IMG/VR virus record: IMGVR_UViG_3300042539_002592
Span: 1-47,626 of that record
Strand: one strand, 5' to 3'
DNA from: a virus
Length of the DNA stretch: 47,626 nt
The position numbers were made by a program, and so were the translations under genes. The stretch's first letter is position 1. Each line of letters opens with the position of its first letter. Positions 25,621-32,282 of the stretch are shown here, one piece after another. The notes below the pieces were generated by a model. It made no database searches. It saw only the letters and a list, made by a program, of their open reading frames with translations, and was not told where the DNA came from.

Positions 25621-25917
25621 CTACGACTGGTTCTTGAGGAAGTACTGCAGCATCTTTTGTTGTTCGTAGAGCTTGTTGAGTTCCGCTTTCGCTTCCTTGG
25701 CCTCGCGAAGGTCGCCATCGGCGAAGTCCGTCCAGCTCAGGCTGCAGGGTTGGTCGTTGAGCATCGCGGTCGCATCTTCTACGGCTCTTTGGGCTCGCCA
25801 GAGCATTTGTTCGGCGGCCTTGGCGATTCGTTTCTTAGCGTCCGGAATCATCCACTCCAGGCGGTTGAGTTGTTCCTGGATCGCTGCGACCGTGGGGTTT
25901 GTGGCGGTGTCGTTCAT
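25621..25917 (-). CDS. Coiled-coil-like hypothetical protein, first gene of unit 3
   Basis: 98 aa with two long helices (VAAIQEQLNRLEWMIPDAKKRIAKAAEQM and DGDLREAKEAKAELNKLYEQQKMLQ), consistent with a helical hairpin or coiled coil. GGAG precedes the ATG. It is the first gene downstream of the conserved 43-bp block copy A (25956-25998), 39 bp from the start codon, and probably heads the operon 25917 to 24763. Function unknown. Confidence 0.78.
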   Translation of the reverse strand: MNDTATNPTVAAIQEQLNRLEWMIPDAKKRIAKAAEQMLWRAQRAVEDATAMLNDQPCSLSWTDFADGDLREAKEAKAELNKLYEQQKMLQYFLKNQS

Positions 25918-26163
25918 CGTCGTTTCTCCATGTTTGCTTTAGGGTTTTCGTTTGGCGTTACGACACAGTTCCCATGCTTTGGGAAGAACATCAAGCCGAT
26001 GTGGAAAGTAATGTTTTGGATTCTCGAAGAATGTTTTCGAGCCCCACAAACGCCACCGTTTGGCACCGTTCGCGTCGCTTTGGAACTTGGGAGAATGACG
26101 CCCTCCAACGAGAAAACGCCCACACATCGCAACCGTGGGGCGTTTGCGCGAAATCAACCCGGT
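25918..26163. promoter_or_regulatory. Control region of unit 3 with conserved block and terminator
   Basis: 246 bp. The minus-strand terminator of the 26164 gene is at 26114-26145 (AAACGCCCAC paired with GTGGGGCGTTT, then TTTTCTCGTT). The conserved 43-bp block copy A is at 25956-25998. Also GCCCCACAAACGCCAC at 26041-26056, which is identical at 29195-29210; CTCGAA/TTCGAG inverted repeat at 26023-26041; and CGTTCGCGTCG at 26067-26077. Confidence 0.65.
26114..26145 (-). terminator. Rho-independent terminator after unit 2
   Basis: Minus strand AAACGCCCCAC stem with its partner, single bulge, followed by TTTTCTCGTT. The same TTTTCTCGTT tail follows the terminator at 28156-28177. Confidence 0.75.
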
Positions 26164-26403
26164 TTAGCGCCGGAGCCAATTCCGAATGGTCTTGAGCTCG
26201 TACCTGCCCAAACCGGAGACCGCATAGTCTTGGCCGTTATGCCCGCGGGCGATCAATCGGTCGCCCCGGCGCTCGACATACTCGACGGTCGTATCCAAAG
26301 ACGGGTCGTCTTCGGATTGGACTTGGTACGAATGGTCGGGATCGGGGTAAGCTCGCTGGCCTTCGGAAAGGTCGGTCACCAAATGGATCTGTCCGATGTG
26401 CAT
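26164..26403 (-). CDS. Small hypothetical protein
   Basis: 79 aa, mixed charge with many acidic residues (QSEDDPSLDTTVEYVERRGDRL), a beta-like middle (LIARGHNGQDYAVSGLGRYEL) and a Trp-Leu-Arg-Arg end. No domain recognised. Separated from the upstream gene's stop by one base (TAACATG), so translated from the same transcript. A terminator follows at 26114-26145. Confidence 0.75.
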   Translation of the reverse strand: MHIGQIHLVTDLSEGQRAYPDPDHSYQVQSEDDPSLDTTVEYVERRGDRLIARGHNGQDYAVSGLGRYELKTIRNWLRR

Positions 26404-26404
26404 G

Positions 26405-26599
26405 TTAGCGCTCCGTGGTCGTGGTGGTCTGGTCGCGATTGGGTAAAGGTGGATCTAGCTCTTCGGCAATCGAGAGCAGGATCTCGGCAAGTTGGTTTGA
26501 ATAGATGCAAGTCACCTCGCCCGATTCAAAGGCCTCATCGAGTCGCAGCGCGACCTTACGCATCGCGTCTGCGACTCGGTAGTTCGGATCGGAACTCAC
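26405..26599 (-). CDS. Small acidic hypothetical protein
   Basis: 64 aa from the GTG at 26599: helix AMRKVALRLDEAFESGE, then SNQLAEILLSIAEELDPP and a Thr-rich tail. The upstream gene's TGA overlaps the GTG (GTGA), which fixes this start over a longer in-frame reading that would run into the upstream gene. Function unknown; likely co-expressed with the HARE-HTH protein. Confidence 0.72.
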   Translation of the reverse strand: MSSDPNYRVADAMRKVALRLDEAFESGEVTCIYSNQLAEILLSIAEELDPPLPNRDQTTTTTER

Positions 26600-27165
26600 T
26601 GGGCCACCTCGGCGGTTGCTGTTGCGGCTACGAATCGGCCCCGATCGGTTTTTACGAATCGCGATGCCTCGCCCTTGGAGAGCTCGCGAAGGATCGCGCT
26701 GTAGAGCGTCGCGTGGGGCGTCTTCCCACCGGGGCTCGTCCAGTAACCCTTCGCAGTCATCGCTTCGATCATCTGTTGGACGCTCAAGGGCTCGGTCGCT
26801 TCGCACAAAACCTTGTGGGCGGCAGCCAACGCGCTCAAGCGCTTGGGTTGATCGCCGTTAGTTTTCTTCGCGATCCGCTTGGGTTTGGTGACCGGTTCGG
26901 GAGAACTGTTGATGGTGATCACGGTGGCTGGTTCGTTCTCGACCAAGGTAAGGTTGTTGGTCGTAGTGACCTTCGCCGAACGCTTGCTTTTGCCGACTTC
27001 GCCCTGCAACCGCTGGGCGCTCTTGATGTGGATCTTCTTTCCCGTCGCAAGATTCGTGGCACTCCAACCACCACTGGGTTTCTCGCTATCGATCTGGATC
27101 TCGACCTTCTTGCCGGTGACGTTCGCATAGTACTTGCCACCGATCTTGACCTCTGCCTTTTTCAT
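26596..27165 (-). CDS. HARE-HTH domain protein
   Basis: 189 aa. N-terminal beta segment (KKAEVKIGGKYYANVTGKKVEIQI), disordered Ser/Thr/Lys-rich middle, then a C-terminal HARE-HTH winged helix (about 118-188): LSALAAAHKVLCEATEPLSVQQMIEAM, GYWTSPGGKTPHATLYSAILREL, GRFVAAT. HARE-HTH domains occur in ASXL and bacterial RNA polymerase delta proteins and in restriction systems and were proposed to sense modified DNA (family knowledge). In a phage that also has two methyltransferase systems next to it, a reader of methylated DNA is plausible. ATG 27165 has GGAGAAGAG upstream; earlier Mets are unlikely. Confidence 0.82.
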   Translation of the reverse strand: MKKAEVKIGGKYYANVTGKKVEIQIDSEKPSGGWSATNLATGKKIHIKSAQRLQGEVGKSKRSAKVTTTNNLTLVENEPATVITINSSPEPVTKPKRIAKKTNGDQPKRLSALAAAHKVLCEATEPLSVQQMIEAMTAKGYWTSPGGKTPHATLYSAILRELSKGEASRFVKTDRGRFVAATATAEVAQ

Positions 27166-27210
27166 CTTCTCTTCTCCAATCTTGTCGCGATGGTTGGCTG
27201 CCATCATCAG

Positions 27211-27231
27211 GCGGCGGGAACCTCCCGCCGC
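27211..27231. promoter_or_regulatory. Perfect 9-bp hairpin ahead of the HARE-HTH gene
   Basis: GCGGCGGGA and TCCCGCCGC around a 3-nt ACC loop, in the 99-bp gap between the 84-aa gene and the HARE-HTH start. No T-tract, so transcription termination is not supported; it may stabilise the mRNA or bind protein. Confidence 0.5.
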
Positions 27232-27264
27232 GACGCGTCGACTCGCGCCGATCGCGTTTCGGCT

Positions 27265-27519
27265 CTAGTACGCGACATCCCAAGCTCGTTTCGATCCGTA
27301 TCCAAGCTGCCCCCCTTCTACGATGTAGACGATCTGGTCCGTATTGACGTCATCGTCGTCTTCGTCATCCTCTTGGTCGTTGATTTCTTGCCCCGACGCC
27401 AAACCAACGATCCGGTTTTCGAACGGCCAGTTCTGTTGGGTCATCACCCGCACTTCACATTCGCCCCCCAGCTCATCGCGGTACTCTTCGAGGCGTGCAA
27501 TCAATTCGTCAATCGTCAT
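27265..27519 (-). CDS. Small acidic hypothetical protein
   Basis: 84 aa. MTIDELIARLEEYRDELG is a strong N-terminal helix; EVRVMTQQNWPFENRI follows as a strand; then a very acidic run (INDQEDDEDDDDVNTDQ) and a beta C-terminus. Some phage proteins with this N-terminus and a strand 'EVRVMTQ' exist, but I recognise no named family. The acidic run makes a DNA mimic imaginable, unproven. Lies 24 bp after the upstream gene. Confidence 0.75.
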   Translation of the reverse strand: MTIDELIARLEEYRDELGGECEVRVMTQQNWPFENRIVGLASGQEINDQEDDEDDDDVNTDQIVYIVEGGQLGYGSKRAWDVAY

Positions 27520-27543
27520 ATTTGTTCTCTCTTATGTTTTCGG

Positions 27544-27876
27544 TTAGTTGGCGTAGGTCAGGTCGGCGAGGCCGGCGGCGAGGAAATCCACAATCGCGCG
27601 GGCCAAATCGGTTTGTGCATCGACATCCAGCCCGCGGTCGAAATTGAAAACCGTCTGCTTGTCTTGCAGTCGCTGCAGCCAGAGTTTCGAGATTCGGCTC
27701 TTTGCCAGTTCGTACTCTTCGCATTCGGCGTGTTCGGGGAAGACCAAGGCGTCGAAGCGGTGCCCGGCAATCGTTCCGCAGACCCAGGTTCCGCCACCCG
27801 CGGCGCGTCGGGTGGTCTTGGTGATCTTCAGGTCGTCGCCCAGGTCAAATTCGAAGGGTTTGTTTGTTTGGGTCAT
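27544..27876 (-). CDS. Hypothetical protein, first gene of unit 2
   Basis: 110 aa. Charged start (PFEFDLGDDLKITKTTRRA), beta segment GGTWVCGTIAGHRFDALVF, then helices (ELAKSRISKLWLQRLQDKQ; TDLARAIVDFLAAGLADL). No family recognised. GGAG lies upstream of the ATG. The conserved block copy B ends 41 bp before the start codon and the CCGGGTAGGTC element (28092-28102) lies 216 bp upstream; it heads the unit that continues to 26164. Confidence 0.78.
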   Translation of the reverse strand: MTQTNKPFEFDLGDDLKITKTTRRAAGGGTWVCGTIAGHRFDALVFPEHAECEEYELAKSRISKLWLQRLQDKQTVFNFDRGLDVDAQTDLARAIVDFLAAGLADLTYAN

Positions 27877-28091
27877 CGTTGGTTCTCCGTGTTTGGTGTT
27901 GTGAGGAATTCGTTTTCGTTAACACACATGAGCCATGCGGTTGAAACGTCATCAAGCGGTTCTGGCGGAATCTGGGAAGTAATCTCTGAAATTCTTTTAC
28001 CGCCAAAAAAACTAGGGAAAACATGCGATTTGCGATGTTTGCGACAGGTTGGCCTGTGTGGCCACATGCGGAAGAATGGTCCCTTACTTAG

Positions 28092-28102
28092 GACCTACCC
28101 GG
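28092..28102 (-). promoter_or_regulatory. CCGGGTAGGTC element, copy 3
   Basis: Plus strand GACCTACCCGG, so on the minus strand CCGGGTAGGTC points toward the gene at 27876-27544. The following minus-strand bases (CCTAAGTAAGG) loosely resemble the ATAGA that follows the other two copies. Confidence 0.55.
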
Positions 28103-28155
28103 AATCATGCGGCTGTGACGATCGTGGGCGGAACGATTCCCACATAACGAGAAAA

Positions 28156-28177
28156 CCCCAAGGTAAAAACCTCGGGG
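28156..28177 (-). terminator. Rho-independent terminator after the amidoligase gene
   Basis: Minus strand CCCCGAGGT and ACCTTGGGG around a TTTT loop, then TTTTCTCGTT. One G-T mismatch. Its downstream tail is the same as that of the unit 2 terminator at 26114-26145. Confidence 0.8.
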
Positions 28178-28194
28178 CAAAGCTTTCTTGGAAC

Positions 28195-29052
28195 TCAAGC
28201 GGCTTGGTCGTATTTGCGAGCCAGGTCGAGCAGTTTGTTTTTGATCCCCTTCCAATCGCGGTCGGTCTCGCCCGTGATTTCGCCGAAGGCTTTATTTCGA
28301 AGCTCTCCCTTGTACCAACCTTTGGTCCAACCCAACCGGTAGAAGAGTCGGTTGAGTTCCGTTTCGCCAAGGCCAGCCCCCGGTCGGTCCCAGCAACTTT
28401 TGGTGCCGTCTTTCTTGGTGTAGTCCCAATCCGCGCATCGTTTGGTGTTCATCGCGAGCTCGGCCAGCCCCAAAACCATCATCAGGTATCCGACCACCTT
28501 GGTCTTGTTGAGCGTTCCGGCGAAGGCCCGGAATTCGATTCGGTTCTTACCCGCAGCCAGGTGCGTGAGGTTCAGCAGGTGGTAGCGATCCGCTTCGCAT
28601 CGGTTCTTCGCGGCATCTTTGTCGCCGTATTGTTTGATCCGTTTGGTGTAGACCGTTTGTTCGCGTCGGCGTGTTCCGGTGCTGGCGAAGATCGCTTTCT
28701 CGTGGTTGCCGACCAAGGAGATCAACCGGGCCAAGGCGGCTGCGTCGCCGTTCCATTCGATCGTAATGTGCAAGCCGCAGCTCGCGTTGACCTTCGCGTC
28801 GTGTTCGTTGATCTTGTCGATCGCGTCTTCGATTTGTTTGAGGCCTTCGTATCCCTTGAGTTTGGGGCTTACGAATTCGCATCCCTTGCGGTTCGGTGTT
28901 TCTGGTTTGATGCTCGCGTCGCGCTCTGCTCGCCATCCGGTGGGGAGCCAAGGTACTTGGTATCCGTGGTGGTAGGGTCCGATCGGTGTGGTGTCGCTGT
29001 TTGGCAGGGTGGTCTCGAATTCGATTCCGAAGGCGATCTCGTTTGCGTTCAT
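28195..29052 (-). CDS. Putative amidoligase enzyme
   Basis: 285 aa. Family motifs: AFGIEFE (residues 7-13), RAERDASI, GCEFVSPKLKG, CGLHITIEWN, RYHLLNLTHL and RIEFRAFAGTLN, matching the amidoligase (COOH-NH2 ligase-related) family found in phages and bacterial islands, predicted to form amide bonds using ATP. The substrate is unknown; peptide tagging, cell wall or capsid modification are possible. ATG 29052 is preferred (GGAGAGACAG upstream) over 29145, which would add 31 residues from the conserved control block C. Ends before the terminator at 28156-28177, so it forms its own unit 1. Confidence 0.82.
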   Translation of the reverse strand: MNANEIAFGIEFETTLPNSDTTPIGPYHHGYQVPWLPTGWRAERDASIKPETPNRKGCEFVSPKLKGYEGLKQIEDAIDKINEHDAKVNASCGLHITIEWNGDAAALARLISLVGNHEKAIFASTGTRRREQTVYTKRIKQYGDKDAAKNRCEADRYHLLNLTHLAAGKNRIEFRAFAGTLNKTKVVGYLMMVLGLAELAMNTKRCADWDYTKKDGTKSCWDRPGAGLGETELNRLFYRLGWTKGWYKGELRNKAFGEITGETDRDWKGIKNKLLDLARKYDQAA

Positions 29053-29327
29053 CTCTGTCTCTCCGTTTGGGTGGGGTGGGTTTGTCATTTGCGATCGCGG
29101 TTGCGTTCGCGTGTGACACATGAAGCCCTGCGGTTCGGAACACATCCAGCCGAGAAAGCATGTTTTTCAAGGTCTTTTCGCATGTTTTTCGGTCGCCCCA
29201 CAAACGCCACGGTTGGGCCCGTGTGGGGGCCAAAAATCATGTGCCCAATGAGGCCAACATCGAAGAAACTCGCACCAGTGGGGCACGTGTTGGCCACCGT
29301 GCCAAACATCCAAGAAGGGAGCCTGGT
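29053..29327. promoter_or_regulatory. Divergent control region between accessory and structural modules
   Basis: 275 bp. Holds conserved block copy C (29110-29152), 58 bp before the amidoligase start, the 16-bp GCCCCACAAACGCCAC (29195-29210) shared with 26041-26056, and GC-rich palindrome-like sequences (GGGCCCGTGTGGGG) near 29215. Both the accessory unit (minus) and the late unit (plus) must be controlled from here. I cannot place a -35/-10 pair with confidence. Confidence 0.6.
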
Positions 29328-29534
29328 ATGAGTAACGGAAAGAATCCGATCGACCCAAATCGCCTAACCCCAGAGCAGGCGGCGAAACTACTCTCGGCAG
29401 CAGCCAAGATTCGCGTTCCCGTAGAGCAAATACGGGAAGACCTCGAGGTAGGAGCTCCTCGCAATAACGATGGAACGATCAACTTGATGCATTACGCAGC
29501 ATGGATGGTGAAGGAGATGGGCCGTGGCAACTGA
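29328..29534 (+). CDS. Small protein, terminase small-subunit candidate
   Basis: 68 aa with helices (LTPEQAAKLLSAAAKIRVPVEQIREDL) and a C-terminal LMHYAAWMVKEMGRG segment. The last part resembles the N-terminal FVDLLRYVAWLIEVRH segment of the next gene, suggesting related helical folds that contact DNA or the terminase. AAGGGAG upstream supports the ATG. It overlaps the terminase large-subunit gene by 11 bp; position alone argues for TerS. Confidence 0.6.
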   Translation: MSNGKNPIDPNRLTPEQAAKLLSAAAKIRVPVEQIREDLEVGAPRNNDGTINLMHYAAWMVKEMGRGN

Positions 29535-31791
29535 CCCCAGAAAACTAAGACCCAGCGAATTGTGCCGGTTGCTGAACTCGACGCCGCTAGGTGAAGTCAT
29601 CAACGAACGGCAACTACATCGTCATCGAACTCGCGCCGGCATGCGTATTGGTGACGCTCGCTTCGTTGATCTTTTGCGTTATGTCGCGTGGCTCATCGAG
29701 GTTCGACACGCACCGCGAGAGGAGTCCGAAGGCGATCCCTACGAAAAGCTCAAAGACCGTGCGCGAGCGAGAAACGTCGCAATCGCGCTTGCGGGCCGAG
29801 ACATTGGCGAGCTTCCGTCTGTCGCTGATCCAGAGCGAAAGGCTCGCGCTGCGAGAGATTTTCGCTTTTTCTGTGAGTCGTATTTTCCATTGACGTTTCA
29901 TCTCAACTGGTCCGACGACCATCTCAAGGTGATCAATCGCATCGAGCAAGCCGTCATGAGCGGCGGTCTGTTCTCAATGGCGATGCCACGTGGTTCAGGT
30001 AAGACCACGATCTGTGAATGCGCATGCATCTGGGCTGCGCTCAATGGCCACCGAGAATTCGTTTGCCTCATTGGCAGCGATGAAGGGCACGCAATGGACA
30101 TGCTCGATTCCATCAAGATGGAACTCGATGGCAACGAACTTCTGCTGGCGGACTATCCCGAGGTGGTATTTCCAATCCAAGCTCTCGATGGAATTGCCAA
30201 TCGCTGCAATGGCCAGCTTTATCAAGGACATCGTACGCACATCGGCTGGACAGCACGAGAGATTGTGCTACCCACCATGCCTGGTAGTGTGGGCAGCGGA
30301 GCGATCGTAAAGGTGGCTGGTATCACCGGTCGAATTCGCGGGATGAAATACAAACGGGCAGATGGCAGAACGGTGCGACCAACCTTGGTTGTGATCGACG
30401 ACCCGCAAACCGATGAATCGGCTCGTTCGCTTTCCCAGTGCGCAACGCGCGAGAGCATTCTTGCCGGTGCGATTCTCGGGCTGGCCGGCCCGGGAAAGAA
30501 AATCTCTGGGATCATGCCGTGCACGGTGATTCGTCCAGGAGACATGGCTGACAACATTCTCTCGCGAGAAAAACATCCCGAATGGAACGGAGAACGAACA
30601 CGGATGGTTTATTCGTTTCCCAGCGACGAAAAGCTCTGGCTGCGATACGGTGAACTGCGAGCCGAGAGCCTTCGCATGTACGGTGACATGCGACTAGCCA
30701 CGGAGTTCTATTCGTCCCATCGATCGGCCATGGACGACGGAGCACAGATCGCTTGGCCCGAGCGATTCAACCACGATGAACTCTCTGCTATCCAGCATGC
30801 GATGAACCTCAAACTGCAGGATGAGGCAGCGTTCTTCGCTGAGTACCAGAACGAACCGTTGCCTGAGGTCAAAGCAAGCGATAACGAACTGACGACGGAT
30901 CAGATTGCTGGGAAGCTCAATCGTATCGAGCGGCAGTTGGTTCCGATCGGTGCGAACCATCTAACCATGTTTATCGATGTGCAGGCGACACTACTGTTCT
31001 ATTCGGTCATTGCTTGGGAAGACGATTTCACTGGGTATCTAGTGGACTATGGGACCTATCCAGACCAGAGACGGACGTACTTTACGCTGCGAGATGCTCG
31101 AGCAACGCTTGCACAGGCAACCAAAGCAGGTGGACTGGAAGGCTGCATCTACGCTGGCCTGGAGCGTCTCACGGCGGATTGCCTTTCCCGAGAATGGAGG
31201 CGTGACGATGGAGCCATGCTACGCATCGAAAAGTGTTTGATTGACGCCAACTGGGGCTCGTCAACGGACGTTGTCTATCAGTTCTGTCGCCAAAGCCAAT
31301 TCGCTGGACTCGTCATGCCGAGCCACGGGCGATTCGTGGGAGCGTCCAGTCAACCGTTTTCGGAATATAAGCGAAAGCCCGGTGACCGAGTTGGCCACAA
31401 TTGGCGTATTCCGAACGTGCATGGCAAGCGAGCGGTCCGGCACGTTGTCTACGACACCAACTTCTGGAAAACATTCATCCATGCCCGTTTGGCCGTGGCG
31501 ATGGGAGACCGTGGCTGCCTGTCGCACTTCGGGGACACACCGGAAACCCATCGGCTCTTGGCGGAACACCTATCGGCTGAGTATCGCGTTCGAACCGAAG
31601 GTCGAGGAAGGATTGTCGACGAATGGAAGCAGAGACCCGAGCGCGGTGACAATCACTGGTTCGATTGCGTCGTCGGCTGCGCGGTTGCAGCATCGATGCA
31701 AGGCGTCTCTTTGCCGGGTGCAGATAATCTGGTTTCCAAGAGGCAAGGACGGGTGAGCTTTGCTGAGTTGCAACGGAGGCGTGGCCGATGA
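29524..31791 (+). CDS. Terminase large subunit
   Basis: 755-aa packaging motor. Walker A-like MPRGSGKTT (residues 154-162), Walker B region PTLVVIDDPQTDE (about 290-302). The C-terminal nuclease part has MFIDVQATLLFYSVI, LIDANWGSSTDVVYQF and GRIVDEWKQRP (acidic metal ligands). GTG start at 29524, overlapping the previous gene. It translocates phage DNA into preformed heads. The long N-terminal helical part (first 130 residues) is unusual and may contain the small-subunit-like DNA-binding region. Confidence 0.93.
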   Translation: MATDPRKLRPSELCRLLNSTPLGEVINERQLHRHRTRAGMRIGDARFVDLLRYVAWLIEVRHAPREESEGDPYEKLKDRARARNVAIALAGRDIGELPSVADPERKARAARDFRFFCESYFPLTFHLNWSDDHLKVINRIEQAVMSGGLFSMAMPRGSGKTTICECACIWAALNGHREFVCLIGSDEGHAMDMLDSIKMELDGNELLLADYPEVVFPIQALDGIANRCNGQLYQGHRTHIGWTAREIVLPTMPGSVGSGAIVKVAGITGRIRGMKYKRADGRTVRPTLVVIDDPQTDESARSLSQCATRESILAGAILGLAGPGKKISGIMPCTVIRPGDMADNILSREKHPEWNGERTRMVYSFPSDEKLWLRYGELRAESLRMYGDMRLATEFYSSHRSAMDDGAQIAWPERFNHDELSAIQHAMNLKLQDEAAFFAEYQNEPLPEVKASDNELTTDQIAGKLNRIERQLVPIGANHLTMFIDVQATLLFYSVIAWEDDFTGYLVDYGTYPDQRRTYFTLRDARATLAQATKAGGLEGCIYAGLERLTADCLSREWRRDDGAMLRIEKCLIDANWGSSTDVVYQFCRQSQFAGLVMPSHGRFVGASSQPFSEYKRKPGDRVGHNWRIPNVHGKRAVRHVVYDTNFWKTFIHARLAVAMGDRGCLSHFGDTPETHRLLAEHLSAEYRVRTEGRGRIVDEWKQRPERGDNHWFDCVVGCAVAASMQGVSLPGADNLVSKRQGRVSFAELQRRRGR

Positions 31792-31976
31792 AGCAAGAGA
31801 AACCAGGTCCCCAGGAACGCGGAATCCAATGCCCCCAGTGCGGTTGCCGTCACTTCTACACCACGCACACAGAGCCTCTTAAGGATGGCCGCATCCGCCG
31901 ACGGAAACAGTGTCGGCATTGCGGCAGACGAATCGTCACCTACGAAACAACACCGACACAGCAGAAAAATTGCTAG
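31788..31976 (+). CDS. NrdR-like zinc-ribbon protein
   Basis: 62 aa: IQCPQCGCRHFYTTHTE then RIRRRKQCRHCGRRIVTYET. The Cys pairs and following RRRKQC..C..RIVTYE match the zinc-ribbon of NrdR-type repressors but the ATP-cone domain is absent, so it cannot be a full NrdR. It may be a small transcription factor or a structural zinc protein; the start overlaps the terminase stop (ATGA). Confidence 0.8.
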   Translation: MKQEKPGPQERGIQCPQCGCRHFYTTHTEPLKDGRIRRRKQCRHCGRRIVTYETTPTQQKNC

Positions 31977-32029
31977 ATGTAGCAGGATCTTGCTGAATCT
32001 CTTCTTTCTTTCGTCATCAAGTCGGCTCA

Positions 32030-32040
32030 CCGGGTAGGTC
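32030..32040 (+). promoter_or_regulatory. CCGGGTAGGTC element, copy 2
   Basis: CCGGGTAGGTC followed by TCCAAATAGACGGG, 43 bp before the ATG at 32083. Copy 1 continues AGCAGATAGAGACC. The common ATAGA at about +13 gives a two-part motif reminiscent of a promoter. Confidence 0.6.
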
Positions 32041-32082
32041 TCCAAATAGACGGGCACTTCGCCTGTTTCACTGGAGTAACCG

Positions 32083-32280
32083 ATGGCTGAAGAACTCGAC
32101 GACACCATTCGCCAAAACGCGCAAGGCCCAGCGAAAGCAGCGGGCGACGCTGGCAGTGTGGAACAGCACAAGCTGACCGACCAAATCGAAGCCGACCGCT
32201 ATCTAGCCTCAAAACAAGCCGCGAAATCGAAGCGTCGTGGCTTGGTCTTCAACAAGATTGTTCCACCGGGGGCCGAGTAA
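32083..32280 (+). CDS. Small phage protein between terminase and portal
   Basis: 65 aa: acidic N-terminal helix (EELDDTIRQNAQGPAKAAGDAGSVEQH), then KLTDQIEADRYLASKQAAKSKRR and a basic end. Small proteins of this type routinely lie between terminase and portal genes, often with gpW-like joining roles, but this one has no clear gpW motif. ATG 32083. Function unknown. Confidence 0.75.
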   Translation: MAEELDDTIRQNAQGPAKAAGDAGSVEQHKLTDQIEADRYLASKQAAKSKRRGLVFNKIVPPGAE

Positions 32281-32282
32281 CC

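Larger units (their letters stand above)
27877..28194. promoter_or_regulatory. Control region of unit 2
   Basis: 318 bp. Contains conserved block copy B (27917-27959), a GGTTGGCCTGTGTGGCCAC inverted-repeat-like core near 28047-28065, the minus-strand CCGGGTAGGTC element (28092-28102) and the terminator of the amidoligase gene (28156-28177). No gene is supported here. Confidence 0.65.

Noticed and set aside
24388-29331. A 1647-codon uninterrupted plus-strand frame
   Set aside because: It starts inside the ParB-methyltransferase gene, is antisense to at least ten supported genes and crosses two terminators. The protein is low in identifiable motifs. It is explained by codon-aligned antisense of genes that avoid TTA, CTA and TCA, although the length is noted as a finding.
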